A DNA stretch of 64,000 nt. Origin: Curtobacterium sp. VKM Ac-1393. Lineage in GTDB: Bacteria > Actinomycetota > Actinomycetes > Actinomycetales > Microbacteriaceae. Positions 1 to 8,946 of this stretch are shown piece after piece. The stretch covers positions 310,001-374,000 of the forward strand of contig NZ_JADKRW010000006.1 in NCBI RefSeq assembly GCF_015350995.1, given 5' to 3'. The position numbers were made by a program, and so were the translations under genes. The notes under the pieces are model-generated. The model saw only the letters and a list, made by a program, of their open reading frames with translations. It ran no database searches and was not told the DNA's origin. How positions within the stretch are numbered: the stretch's first letter is position 1; the number at the start of each line of letters is the position of its first letter.

Positions 1-410
1 GGGACGACGTGACCGGGGCGGTGCAGGTCGTCGCGCACGGAGGCCGGGTCGGCGAGGACCCGGAGCGTGCGTGCGCGGTCGTGGGCGCTGATGCCGGTGG
101 TGACCCCGACCGCCGCGTCGACCGTGACGGTGTAGGCGGTGCCGCGGACGTCCTCGTTGTGCGCCACCATCGGCGGCAGGTCGAGGGCGTCCGCGATCTC
201 GGTGCTGACCGGTGCGCAGATGAACCCGGACGAGTGCGCCACGGTCCAGGCGATCCACTCCGGCGTCGCGAGCTCGGCCGACAGGATGACGTCGCCCTCG
301 TTCTCGCGGTCCTCGTCGTCGACGACGATCACCGGGCGACCGGCCGCCACCGACGCGATCGCGACCTCGATGCTCGACGAGCCGACGGTCTGCGGCGCCG
401 AGGCGACCAT
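1..410 (-). CDS. ribBA: 3,4-dihydroxy-2-butanone-4-phosphate synthase / GTP cyclohydrolase II (N-terminal part, runs off the window)
   Basis: The first 136 residues are present; the gene continues beyond position 1. The DHBP synthase domain makes the four-carbon riboflavin precursor from ribulose 5-phosphate. The translation shows the acidic active-site stretch [12 protein letters not shown] near residues 26-37 and HSSGFICAP near residue 58, both typical of RibB. The ATG at 410 overlaps the ribE stop by one base (TGATG), so the two genes are translationally coupled and lie under the same FMN riboswitch. The GTP cyclohydrolase II half is assumed from family practice in actinobacteria and cannot be seen here. 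Confidence 0.9.
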   Translation of the reverse strand, partial: MVASAPQTVGSSSIEVAIASVAAGRPVIVVDDEDRENEGDVILSAELATPEWIAWTVAHSSGFICAPVSTEIADALDLPPMVAHNEDVRGTAYTVTVDAAVGVTTGISAHDRARTLRVLADPASVRDDLHRPGHVV

Positions 411-1063
411 CACCGGGCCTCCGAGCCGACGGTCTCGAGTGCACCGACGGCCGCGTCGAGCCGCAGCATCCGGCGTACGTGCCGTGCCAGCACGTCGGTC
501 TCGACGTTCACCCGGTCCCCCGGCACACGCAGGCCGAGCGTCGTGGCGTCGAGCGTCTCCGGGATCAGGCTGACCTCGAACCACGCGGCCGACGGCGCGG
601 TGTCCTCGGACGACACCGCGCTGACGGTGAGCGAGACCCCGTCGAGCGCGATCGAGCCCTTGTCGACGACGAGCGGGCTGAGCTCCGGCGCGAGCGAGAA
701 CCGCACCCGGCGCCAGCCGTCGCCGTCGGCGGTCTCGAGCACGGTGGCGGTGCCGTCGACGTGCCCCTGCACGATGTGCCCGCCGAGTCGGTCGCCGACG
801 GACGCGGCACGCTCGAGGTTCAGGCGGTCGCCCACCCGCAGCGCACCGTGCGCGCTCATGTCGAGCGTCTGCTTCATGACGAAGGCGGTGAAGGTGTCGG
901 GGGTCTGCTCGACGACGGTCAGGCACACGCCGCTGGTCGCGATCGAGTCGCCGTGGGCCGCGTCGGCGACCACGATCGGGCCCCGGACGGTGAGCGCGAC
1001 GGAGTCGCCGTGCTGCTCGACGGCGGTGACGGTGCCGAGTTCCTCGATGATGCCGGTGAACAC
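410..1063 (-). CDS. ribE: riboflavin synthase alpha chain
   Basis: Riboflavin synthase dismutates two 6,7-dimethyl-8-ribityllumazine molecules into riboflavin and an aminopyrimidine, in the cytoplasm. The product is 217 residues, normal for the family. It begins with the hallmark [10 protein letters not shown] and has two lumazine-binding repeats; the second carries [12 protein letters not shown]. The GTG at 1063 was chosen because it gives the conserved N-terminus and has GAGAGGA five bases upstream; a longer reading frame starting inside the riboswitch is not real. First gene of the riboswitch-controlled rib operon, followed by ribBA. Confidence 0.95.
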   Translation of the reverse strand: MFTGIIEELGTVTAVEQHGDSVALTVRGPIVVADAAHGDSIATSGVCLTVVEQTPDTFTAFVMKQTLDMSAHGALRVGDRLNLERAASVGDRLGGHIVQGHVDGTATVLETADGDGWRRVRFSLAPELSPLVVDKGSIALDGVSLTVSAVSSEDTAPSAAWFEVSLIPETLDATTLGLRVPGDRVNVETDVLARHVRRMLRLDAAVGALETVGSEAR

Positions 1064-1155
1064 TGGTGTCCTCTCAACGGGACTCCGGGGGTGTTCGACG
1101 ATCGTCGGCATGGACGGACGGGTCGGGCCCACGGGTCGTGGGAACGTCTCGTCCG

Positions 1156-1286
1156 CCAGCGCGCCTCCCATCCGGACTCTCACCGTCGGTCCCGGAGTTT
1201 CACCGGGTCAACCTCTGGCGGGTTCGCACCCGTCATCAGTTCGTGGACTGTCACCACCGGTTCGGAATTACACCGACCCCGGAGCG
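1156..1286 (-). promoter_or_regulatory. FMN riboswitch (RFN element) upstream of ribE
   Basis: Read on the minus strand, the conserved RFN blocks appear in order: GGTGTAATTCCGAACCGG, GGTGACAGTCC, GAACCCGCC, GGTGAAACTCCGGGACCGAC, GGTGAGAGTCCGGATGGGAG. These are the core strands of the FMN aptamer. FMN binding would lower expression of ribE and ribBA. About 90 bases separate the aptamer from the GTG start, enough for an expression platform. Outer stem boundaries are approximate. Confidence 0.95.
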
Positions 1287-1371
1287 CTTGCGTAGTCGGA
1301 ACGATACCCCAGACCGGTGACGGACGCGTCCGGCCGGTGCGCGGCACGTCACGGGGCGTCGCGGCGCACGA

Positions 1372-1408
1372 CCGGGAGGCCCGTGGCGGGCCCGCACCGC
1401 GCCTCCCG
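1372..1408. repeat. CCGGGAGGC...GCCTCCCG inverted repeat between ribE leader and the MprF-like gene
   Basis: An inverted repeat with arms CCGGGAGGC and GCGCCTCCCG around a GC-rich loop. It belongs to the dispersed CGGGAGGCCCG family found at several other intergenic places in this window. It lies just downstream of the stop of the MprF-like gene, so it may act as a terminator on the minus strand. Confidence 0.6.
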
Positions 1409-1457
1409 TCCGCCGTCCGGTCCCGTCCACCGCGCCGACACGGTCGACCGGACCACG

Positions 1458-3875
1458 TCAGCTGCGTCCGCGCGCAAGCGCGACCGCCTGCCGCAGCGAC
1501 AGGTCGGGCAGGTACGCGCGGACCACCGCGAGGCCGATCGCCGGCAGGGCCACCGGATCCGGGTACGCGAGCACGAGCGGGTGCAGGTCCGGGCCGAACT
1601 TCTGCTTGAACCGCAGCAGCGAGCGGAACCCGTAGACCGGTTCGAGGACGCCCCCGACGAGGTCCAGCAGGCTCTGCACGCCGTCGCTCGCCGGGGCCGT
1701 CTCGCCCGCCTGCGCGAGTGGCGCCGCTGACAGGCTGAGTCGCTCGACGCCGTCCTCGCGCATGCGATCCGCGGCGCTGGCGACGAGGAACTCCATCACC
1801 CCGTTCGGGGCCGCACCGGTCCGGCGCATGACGTCGAGCGTCCACCCGACGACGCGGCCCGCGCGGTGGCTGGGGAGCCAGCTGGTGACGGCGAGCACCG
1901 TGCCGTCGGCGTCCTGCGCGACGAGGACGCGGACGGACGGGTCCCGCATCTCGTCGACGCCGCCGAGGGTGAAGCCCATCTCCGGCAGCTCCCGCTCGGA
2001 CACCCACTCCTCGGAGATCGCCTCGATCTGCCGCGTGGTCGAGGCCGGCAGCTCCTGCCAGGACGACCACGTGGCCGTCGTGCCGTCGCGCTTCGCCTTG
2101 TTCACCGCCGTGCGGACGTCCTGCTTGCGCTTGCCGCTCGTCATCCAGACGCGCGGGTCGAGGTCGGCGTCCTCGGCGACCGGCAGCGTGCTCCACCCCT
2201 GCGCCGTGAGGTACCCGGCGGTGTCCGTCCCGATGCCGTAGAAGACCGCCGTCCAGCCGTTGTCGTCGCACCAACGCGCGAACGCCGTCATGGCGTCGGC
2301 GCGGGCGTCCGGCCAGCCGAACGGACCGCCGACCGTCACCGCGACCCGGCCGTCCCGGCGGAACGCGACACCGGCACGGCCGTCGGCGGCGAACCAGTAG
2401 GCGTTGCCGTGCCAGGTGGTCATCCACCCGAACGCGTCACCACCACCGGCCTCGAGGAGTGCCCTGGCTCGTTCACGGTCGCCGTGGGTCCGATCGCCGT
2501 CCGCGTCGGGCTCGACCGCCCCCGTGGGTCGGACGGCGGCGAACGCGATGACGAACCAGAGCAGCGGGCCGGCCAGTCCGATCACGACACGGAGCATCGG
2601 CGGCAGCGACGGGAGCCGGTCCCAGAACGTCACCGGCGCGATCGGACCGAGCGCGGCCACGGCCAGGCGCAGGGGGTCCTCGACGTGCTGGGGCGACGAG
2701 GCGGCCGTCACCAGGACCGCCGTGACGACGACACCAGCGGCGGCGAGCACCGTCACCGCGAAGGTGACGACCCGGCGGCGGGACGGCAACACGGTGAACG
2801 ACCGCCGCAGCAGCACGAGGACCACGGCGGTCGCGAGCGGGACGACGATCGACGCGGCGATGGACACGTCGACGACGAACCGGTCTTCCGGCCCGCGCAG
2901 CTGCTCGACCCGTCCCGGCACCGCACCGTACGTGACGGCCGCTGCGACCGCCGTGACGACGTCGACCACGACCACGAGCCACACGGCGAACCGGCTGCCG
3001 CGGAACAGACCGAGGCCACCGACGACGAGCACCAGGAGCGGCGCGGCGGCGAGGACGAGGCTCCAGGGGTCGGTCGCGCGGTACGCGAGCAACGCGCGGA
3101 GGCACTCCCCCGCGACCCCGTCGGCCCGGCACCCGTGCACCGGCGTGACCGGACCGGCGCCCACCACCGCGGCGATCGGCGCCAGGATGCCGACCCGTGC
3201 GCGCGAGACCAGCGCGATGACGGGGCCGACGGCGGACACCAGCACGACGGTGCCGAGCAGCACGCGGGTCTCACGGTGGGAGCTCCGGACCCAGCCGCCG
3301 CGCTTGGGTGTCCGACGGAGCAGCTCGCCGAGCAGCCAGCCGGCACCGGCGGCCAGCACGGCGTAGAGGTCCGAGGCATGCCCCGCGTAGAGCAGCAGGG
3401 CCGCGACCACGGCGAGGGCGTTCACCCGGATGCGCCGACGCCAGAGCGGCCCGGCGAAGGCGCTCGCGGTGACGATCGTCCCGACGATCGCGGTCCACGG
3501 GTCGAAGCTCGTCGCGCGACCGAGCAGCAGGGGTCCGACGTCGCGCCCGTCCGAGTCGACGAACGCACTGAGCGCTCCGATCCCGGTGCCGACCGTCGTC
3601 GTCACCACGAACGCGAGCACGGTCCGCCACGACCCCATCAGCCGTTCGGCCGCACCGACGAGGACCACCACCCCGGCCAGCGTGACGAGCAGGGCGACCA
3701 CCCCCGTCGACACCGCGAACACCCGGAACGGGCCGTACGACACCGGTCCGCCGCCGTGCAGCACGCGGAGGACGACCGCGGCGGCCGAGGTGGCGAGCAC
3801 GAGGACGGCGATCGCGGTCGTCACGGGCTGCCGGCGGACCACCCGCCAGGCGGGGCGCGGGTCGAGCCGTGTCAC
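1458..3875 (-). CDS. MprF-like membrane protein with DUF2156 aminoacyl-tRNA-dependent transferase domain
   Basis: About 805 residues. The first ~500 are many hydrophobic helices. The last ~280 form a DUF2156 (phosphatidylglycerol lysyltransferase C-terminal) domain with GNAT-like folds; GGPFGW, the motif FYGIG and FKQKFGPDLHP are visible. Family members transfer an amino acid from aminoacyl-tRNA to phosphatidylglycerol and flip the product, changing envelope charge. The transferred amino acid cannot be read here. The GTG at 3875 overlaps the stop of the upstream esterase (GTGA), so this is the second gene of a coupled pair. A longer upstream ATG would overlap the esterase gene completely and was rejected. 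Confidence 0.8.
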   Translation of the reverse strand: MTRLDPRPAWRVVRRQPVTTAIAVLVLATSAAAVVLRVLHGGGPVSYGPFRVFAVSTGVVALLVTLAGVVVLVGAAERLMGSWRTVLAFVVTTTVGTGIGALSAFVDSDGRDVGPLLLGRATSFDPWTAIVGTIVTASAFAGPLWRRRIRVNALAVVAALLLYAGHASDLYAVLAAGAGWLLGELLRRTPKRGGWVRSSHRETRVLLGTVVLVSAVGPVIALVSRARVGILAPIAAVVGAGPVTPVHGCRADGVAGECLRALLAYRATDPWSLVLAAAPLLVLVVGGLGLFRGSRFAVWLVVVVDVVTAVAAAVTYGAVPGRVEQLRGPEDRFVVDVSIAASIVVPLATAVVLVLLRRSFTVLPSRRRVVTFAVTVLAAAGVVVTAVLVTAASSPQHVEDPLRLAVAALGPIAPVTFWDRLPSLPPMLRVVIGLAGPLLWFVIAFAAVRPTGAVEPDADGDRTHGDRERARALLEAGGGDAFGWMTTWHGNAYWFAADGRAGVAFRRDGRVAVTVGGPFGWPDARADAMTAFARWCDDNGWTAVFYGIGTDTAGYLTAQGWSTLPVAEDADLDPRVWMTSGKRKQDVRTAVNKAKRDGTTATWSSWQELPASTTRQIEAISEEWVSERELPEMGFTLGGVDEMRDPSVRVLVAQDADGTVLAVTSWLPSHRAGRVVGWTLDVMRRTGAAPNGVMEFLVASAADRMREDGVERLSLSAAPLAQAGETAPASDGVQSLLDLVGGVLEPVYGFRSLLRFKQKFGPDLHPLVLAYPDPVALPAIGLAVVRAYLPDLSLRQAVALARGRS

Positions 3876-5209
3876 AGGGCGCCCGTCATCGCGGGGAGGC
3901 CGAGGTGCGCGATCACGCGCGGCAGTCCGTGGGCCAGGACGTACCGCACGGTGTTCCAGTCGTGTGCGGACCCGGGCGACACCAGGAGCGAGGTCTGCAT
4001 GCCCACCCGTTCGGCGACCGCCCGCAGGGCCAGGGTGGATGCGCGGTACGGGGCGTCGTCCTGCCCGAAGCCGAAGACCGTCAGGTGGTGGCGGTACCGG
4101 CCGTGCGCGGTCATGATCGCGCTCGGCGACGCTGCACGGTACGCGGCGGCCGACCCGCCGAAGCCCTGGGCGATCGTGTTCTGCAGGGAGCCGTTCTGCG
4201 GGGCGGCTTCGCTCGAGATCGCCAGCGCGGACCCGAACACGCCCGGGTGCGCGGTCGAGAACTGCATCGCGCACGTCGCCCCCTGCGAGAACCCGATGAT
4301 CCCCCACGCGCTCGGCGTCGTCGCGACGGGCAGGTGCTGTCGGATCCACCGCACCGTGTCGGTCATCACGTACGTCGCGCTCCGGCCGAGGCGCCGGGAG
4401 TCGACGCACATCGGGTTGCGCTCCGGAGCGCCGAGCTGGTCCGGGGAGACGACGACCGGGGCGAGTCCGTGGTGGGCGGCGGCATACCGGTCAAGGTACC
4501 GGCCGAGGTCACCGGTCTGGAACATGTCCGCCGGCTGGCCGGGTTGGCCGGAGAGCGCCACGAGCACGGGCAGGGTCGGCGGGTGGGCGACACGGGCGGC
4601 CGGCGGCAGCCACACCACGGCCTTCCGTGCACGGAAGTGCGACACCGTGCCGGGGATCCGGACGCTCAGGGTCTCCCCCGCGCGCGGCATGTCCGCCGGA
4701 GCCCGCCAGCGCGCGGCGTCGACCACCGACCCGCTGCGCACACCGTGCTGGACGGCGAGGGACCGCGTCGCGTACGGGTTCGTCGCGATCGCCTGTTCGA
4801 GGTCCTTGTAGAAGCCGAAGTCCACGTTCACCCCGAGGCCGGCCGACAGTGCGACCGCGGCCGCCGCACCGACGGCGACCACCCGCAGCGTCCAGCCGCC
4901 CTGCACGAGCACCACGAGCAGCAGGGCGATCGCCGCGCCGGCGAAGGCGATCCACATCCGGGTGACGGGGGTGAACGAGACGCCGAACAGGTCGAGGACG
5001 TCGCCGGTCCACCAGACCGCGACGAGCCCGGCGCCCGCCCCCACGAGCAGCGCCGCGAGCCGGACGAGCACGGCACGGACGGGGTGCGCGCGGGAGCGTC
5101 GGAGCACGGGCGCCGTGACGACCCAGGCGGTGAGCAACACCGCGAGGACGTCCACGGGGACGAGGACGTCGCGGCTGGTGACGGGGAGGCGCAGCAGGTC
5201 GTGGAACAC
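3872..5209 (-). CDS. membrane-anchored alpha/beta-hydrolase esterase
   Basis: 445 residues. Four hydrophobic helices fill about residues 20-135, followed by an extracytoplasmic esterase-D/antigen-85-like domain. The nucleophile elbow is GFSQG (Ser about 308), the histidine is in SAHDW (about 416), and an acidic GQDD lies between. This architecture is common for actinobacterial envelope esterases or mycolyltransferase-like proteins; the substrate is unknown. The start is GTG at 5209 with only a weak GAGAG upstream. Its stop overlaps the start of the MprF-like gene, and such pairing suggests a shared role in modifying or trimming envelope lipids (inference). Confidence 0.8.
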   Translation of the reverse strand: MFHDLLRLPVTSRDVLVPVDVLAVLLTAWVVTAPVLRRSRAHPVRAVLVRLAALLVGAGAGLVAVWWTGDVLDLFGVSFTPVTRMWIAFAGAAIALLLVVLVQGGWTLRVVAVGAAAAVALSAGLGVNVDFGFYKDLEQAIATNPYATRSLAVQHGVRSGSVVDAARWRAPADMPRAGETLSVRIPGTVSHFRARKAVVWLPPAARVAHPPTLPVLVALSGQPGQPADMFQTGDLGRYLDRYAAAHHGLAPVVVSPDQLGAPERNPMCVDSRRLGRSATYVMTDTVRWIRQHLPVATTPSAWGIIGFSQGATCAMQFSTAHPGVFGSALAISSEAAPQNGSLQNTIAQGFGGSAAAYRAASPSAIMTAHGRYRHHLTVFGFGQDDAPYRASTLALRAVAERVGMQTSLLVSPGSAHDWNTVRYVLAHGLPRVIAHLGLPAMTGAL

Positions 5210-5329
5210 GCTCTCATCGTGGCGTCGCCCCGCTGCTGACCGGCCGCCGAGGCGCTTCTGCTGCGCACAGGTTCACCACCGACCGGTCACAGCTGTCTGG
5301 CGGGATCCTCCCAGCTGCGGGCAGGAGGA

Positions 5330-5359
5330 CGAGGGGCACCGCAGGCGCGGTGCCCCTCG
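5330..5359 (-). terminator. hairpin terminator after the chaplin-like gene
   Basis: A perfect 13-bp stem, CGAGGGGCACCGC with GCGGTGCCCCTCG, around the loop AGGC. It sits 14 bases after the chaplin-like stop codon. There is no clear U-tract, as is usual for actinobacterial terminators. Confidence 0.75.
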
Positions 5360-5372
5360 GTCCCCGGTTGCG

Positions 5373-6926
5373 TCAGTGCCGCCGGCGCAGCACCAAGGTC
5401 CCCGTTCCGGCGAGGAGCAGCAGGAGGGCGAACCCGAGGGGGACGACCGGCGAGGTCGCTCCCGTGTAGGCGAGCTCGGTCGCGCCGTCGCCGCTGGCGA
5501 CCGTGTCAGCCACCGTCGGTGCGACGGCCGACACCGCGCCGGTCGCGGCGACCGTGGTGGTCACCACACCCGCCGTGGAGGCCCGGGTCGGCCCGTCCGT
5601 GCCGGTGGCAGCGACCGGGGTGGTCACGACGACGGGCGTCGTGCCGTTCCCGGGGTCGGTCCCCTCGCCGGGCGTCGTGCCCGGGTCCGTGCCGTCACCG
5701 GGCGTCGTGCCCGGGTCGGTCCCGTCACCGGGCGTCGTGCCCGGGTCCGTGCCGTCACCGGGGTCGGTGCCGGTGCCGGGCGTGGTGGCCGTGCCGTCAC
5801 CGATGATGCCGATGCCGTTCCCGCCGATGCTGATCGGCAGGCTGATCACCGGGGCGATCTGGGTGCCGGAGAGCAGGCCGCCGTCACCGGAGGTCGTGCC
5901 GCCCGCTGACGGGGTCGTGCCGGCCGGGGTGGTGCGGACCGGGGTGGTCGAACCGGTGCTCGTGCCGTCGCCGAGGACACCGATGCCGTTCCCGCCGACC
6001 GTGATCGGCAGGTCGATCACCGGGGACACCTGGGTGCCCGAGGCCGTACCGTCCGAACCGTCGGTCGTCCCACCGGTGACCGGAGCCGCTGCGGGAGCCG
6101 CGCCGGTGCCCGCAGCGGGCGTCGTGCCCACAGCGGTTCCGTCACCGAGGACCCCGATGCCGTTGCCGGACACCGTGACGGGGACCGACACCACCGGAGC
6201 GACCTGGGTACCCGACGCGGTGCCGTCCTCGCCCGAGGTGCTCGGGTTCGGAGCGGCAGCAGCCGGGGTGGCCGGGGTGGCCGGAGTGGCCGGAGTAGCG
6301 GGCGTCGCGGTCGACACCGCGTCGCCGACGACGGCGACCGCGTTGCCGCTGGCCGTCACGGGCGCCGTGACGGAGCCGGTGACCTGCGTCCCCGAGGCGA
6401 TGCCGTCCGCACCGGACGTGGCCGGAGCAGGGGCGGGAGCCGGGGCGGCGGGCACCGTGGTGGCGGGCACCGTGGCAGCGGGTGCCGGAGCGGCAGCGGG
6501 TGCCGGAGCGACGGCTGGTGCCGGAGCGGCGGGGACCGGAGCCGACACCGCGTCGCCGCCGACGGCGACGGCGTTCCCGCCGACGGTCACCGGGACCGTC
6601 ACGACCGGCGCCACCTGGGTGCCGGAGACCACGCCGTCGGCACCCGAGGTGCTCGGGGCCGAGGCCGCGGGTGCAGGTGCAGGTGCAGGTGCAGGTGCGG
6701 ATGCGGATGCGGCGGGCGAGGTCACCGAGGACACCGCGTCGCCGAGCACCCCGAGGGCGTTGCCGGTGAGGGACACCGGAGCATCCGCCGAGGGAACCAC
6801 CTGGGTGCCGGAGACGGCGCTGTCCACACCGGAAGTGGTGGCCGCGTTCGCCGCGACTGCCCCTCCGAGTGAGAGGCCACCGACGAAGAGGGCGAACCAG
6901 AGCCCTCTCGAGACGTACTTGTTCAT
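5373..6926 (-). CDS. long chaplin-like, sortase-anchored cell-surface protein with six repeats
   Basis: 517 residues. It has a signal peptide ending around AANA (residue ~28) and then six copies of a chaplin-like unit of the form SGTQV-PV--PV-V-GN---V-GD, separated by Ala/Pro-rich linkers. A DPGTTPGDGT repeat stalk follows. The C-terminus has LAYTG, a hydrophobic helix and a RRRH tail, which fits a class E-type sorting signal (LAXTG). Chaplins are amyloid-forming surface proteins that make aerial structures hydrophobic. The cysteines of Streptomyces chaplins are missing here. The ATG at 6926 is preceded by AAGGAG. It is followed by a terminator hairpin and preceded by a related secreted gene. 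Confidence 0.75.
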   Translation of the reverse strand: MNKYVSRGLWFALFVGGLSLGGAVAANAATTSGVDSAVSGTQVVPSADAPVSLTGNALGVLGDAVSSVTSPAASASAPAPAPAPAPAASAPSTSGADGVVSGTQVAPVVTVPVTVGGNAVAVGGDAVSAPVPAAPAPAVAPAPAAAPAPAATVPATTVPAAPAPAPAPATSGADGIASGTQVTGSVTAPVTASGNAVAVVGDAVSTATPATPATPATPATPAAAAPNPSTSGEDGTASGTQVAPVVSVPVTVSGNGIGVLGDGTAVGTTPAAGTGAAPAAAPVTGGTTDGSDGTASGTQVSPVIDLPITVGGNGIGVLGDGTSTGSTTPVRTTPAGTTPSAGGTTSGDGGLLSGTQIAPVISLPISIGGNGIGIIGDGTATTPGTGTDPGDGTDPGTTPGDGTDPGTTPGDGTDPGTTPGEGTDPGNGTTPVVVTTPVAATGTDGPTRASTAGVVTTTVAATGAVSAVAPTVADTVASGDGATELAYTGATSPVVPLGFALLLLLAGTGTLVLRRRH

Positions 6927-7014
6927 GGTCGTGCTCCTTGATCGAGATCGTCGTCCGACCGCGGTCGCGGTCGGTGTGTGTGCGTGCCTGCCGTGGCGGA
7001 CAGGCGCACCGATC

Positions 7015-8361
7015 TCAGTCAGGGGCGACGTCGTGCTCGCCGACGACCGATGCGGGGACCGCGTCGTCGGAGAGCGTGCCGCGAGACCCCGCGGCGAGGG
7101 AGACGATGTCGTCGGTCGAACCGACGATGCCGACGGCAGCGACGCCGCCGGCGGTCGAGGAGGCGCCGCCGCCGAGGGCGCCCGGGCCGCGCTGCGCGTC
7201 GAACGGCACCGACGGACCGTTGCCCGGCTCCGGGACGAGCAGGGCGGTGCCGCCGAGGGTCGCGTCCTGCACGTCACCGGCGACGCCGACGGGGCCGGTC
7301 GCGAGTGGCGAGTCGGTGGGCGCGTCGGACCGTCGCTCGACGGACGTGGTGCCCGTGGTGGTCGTCCGGACGGTGGTGGACGGGGGCGCCGTGGACGGGG
7401 GTGCCGACGCGGTCGCCGTGGACGGGGTGGTGGCGGTCGCACCGGTCCCCGCGGTCGGGGCCGCCGTGCCGGGCCCGACGGACGGGATCGAGCCGCCGTC
7501 CACCGGGAGTGCGGGGACGTCGACGACGGGATCCGTGCCTCCTGGCAGGACGCCGCCGACTGACGGGACGACGCCGGAGACGATGTCCGGGACCTGGCCG
7601 ACGGCCGTGCCGACGTCGCCGAGGGTGTCGTCGACCAGCCCGGTCACCGGACCGGTGACGGTGCCGAGGGTGTCGTCGCCGAGGACGGAGCCGGCCACGG
7701 GGACCGCTCCGACCACGTGGTCGAGCGTGTCGACGACGGTGGTCGCGGGGCGTGCGTCGGCGAGCGTCCGCACCGTCCCGGTGACGGGGCGCACCACGTT
7801 CGCGACGGTGTCGGTGACGGGCCGGGAGGCGCTGCCCACCCGCTCGACGACGTGCCGCACGGGGTGGGTGGCCGGCTCGGCCGCAGGGGCGGTCGCGACC
7901 GGCACCGCGGGTGCGGTCGCCGGAGTCGCCGGGCGTGCGGGCGCCGGAGCGGGCGCTGCGGGGACCGGCGCAGACGCCGCGGGAGCTGGAGCGGCAGGCG
8001 CTGGAGCGGGAGTGGCCGGACCGGGAGTGGCAGGGGCCGGCCTCGGGGCGACCGGTGCGGTGCTGGGAGTCGGGGCGGCGGGAACCCGGTGTGGCGCGAC
8101 GGCCGTCCGGACGGGATCCACGACGCCGCCGACGACCTGTCCGACGCCACCGCTCACGTGGTCGACGGTCTCGCCGAGTCCCTCCTCCGCGCCGCTGACC
8201 AGACCACGCTGCTGCGTCGGTGCAGCGGGCGCGGACTCGACCGCCGAGGCCGGCCGGGCGCCGAGCAGCAGGGAGAGCAGCACGAGGGCAGCGAGGGACC
8301 CAATGCCGAGCAGGGCGATCCGGAGCACCGCGAGCCAGGGTGCGCGCGACGTCGTGTCCAT
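7015..8361 (-). CDS. secreted Ala/Pro/Thr-rich protein of unknown function, upstream of the chaplin-like gene
   Basis: 448 residues. A single N-terminal hydrophobic segment (about residues 13-35) ends in ASA, consistent with a signal peptide. After that the protein is low complexity: a long AP-rich stretch (residues ~90-170), then runs of VxDTV/VTGTV repeats, then a Thr/Ser-rich region. There is no sorting signal or recognisable enzyme domain. The ATG at 8361 has an AGGAGGT ribosome site. It lies 88 bases before the chaplin-like gene in the same direction, so both may be made together as surface components. The function is not recognised. Confidence 0.65.
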   Translation of the reverse strand: MDTTSRAPWLAVLRIALLGIGSLAALVLLSLLLGARPASAVESAPAAPTQQRGLVSGAEEGLGETVDHVSGGVGQVVGGVVDPVRTAVAPHRVPAAPTPSTAPVAPRPAPATPGPATPAPAPAAPAPAASAPVPAAPAPAPARPATPATAPAVPVATAPAAEPATHPVRHVVERVGSASRPVTDTVANVVRPVTGTVRTLADARPATTVVDTLDHVVGAVPVAGSVLGDDTLGTVTGPVTGLVDDTLGDVGTAVGQVPDIVSGVVPSVGGVLPGGTDPVVDVPALPVDGGSIPSVGPGTAAPTAGTGATATTPSTATASAPPSTAPPSTTVRTTTTGTTSVERRSDAPTDSPLATGPVGVAGDVQDATLGGTALLVPEPGNGPSVPFDAQRGPGALGGGASSTAGGVAAVGIVGSTDDIVSLAAGSRGTLSDDAVPASVVGEHDVAPD

Positions 8362-8472
8362 GCGCTCACCTCCTGATCTCGGCTGCGCACGTAGAGTGGT
8401 TGACCGGCAATGTACGCCGGTCCGTTCCGGAACGCACCCTGTTCTGGAAGAAATTCTCAGGAAAGGCCGTCC

Positions 8473-8904
8473 GTGGTCTCGATCTTCTCCGCCCCGACCC
8501 GCAACCTGGACATCGTCACGCTGCACGAGATCCTCCGACTCCGACAGGACGTCTTCGTCGTCGAACAGGGTGCCGCGTACGGCGACATCGACGGCCGCGA
8601 CCTCGAACCCGGCACCGTGCAGTTCTGGGCCGGTCAGGGCTCGGTGGACGCCACGCTCCGGCTGCTGCGCGAACCCGACGGCACCGAGCGCATCGGTCGG
8701 GTCGTCACCGCGGCACACGCCCGCGGGCAAGGACTCGCCGCGCAGCTGATGGAGGCCGCGATCGCCGAGTCCCGTTCCCCGAGCATCGCCCTCGGCGCCC
8801 AGTCACACCTGGAGCAGTGGTACGGCCGGTTCGGCTTCGTGCGCTCCGGCGACGAGTACCTCGAGGACCGGATCCCGCACATCCCGATGACCCGGAAGCG
8901 CTGA
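8473..8904 (+). CDS. ElaA-like GNAT family N-acetyltransferase
   Basis: 143 residues. The opening (LHEILRLRQDVFVVEQ, then YGDIDGRD) and the closing YGRFGFVRSGDEYLEDRIPHIPM are the signature of the ElaA branch of GNAT acetyltransferases. The acetyl-CoA loop reads AHARGQGLA. The substrate is unknown. The GTG at 8473 gives the family N-terminus and has AGGAAAGG upstream; the longer frame from 8410 covers promoter-like sequence. It is transcribed away from the secreted-protein gene. The divergent spacer holds the palindromes ACCGGC/GCCGGT and GTTCCGGAAC. Confidence 0.85.
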   Translation: MVSIFSAPTRNLDIVTLHEILRLRQDVFVVEQGAAYGDIDGRDLEPGTVQFWAGQGSVDATLRLLREPDGTERIGRVVTAAHARGQGLAAQLMEAAIAESRSPSIALGAQSHLEQWYGRFGFVRSGDEYLEDRIPHIPMTRKR

Positions 8905-8946
8905 CCGGACCGCTGCGCGTTCGGCGCGACGGCGCGGGCGCACGCC

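Noticed and set aside
1866..4811. 981-residue plus-strand reading frame over the MprF/esterase genes
   Set aside because: Arg/His/Asp-rich low-complexity shadow of real minus-strand genes; no domain.
5641..5790. CRISPR-like repeats
   Set aside because: The periodic sequence encodes the DPGTTPGDGT stalk of the chaplin-like protein; there are no unique spacers.
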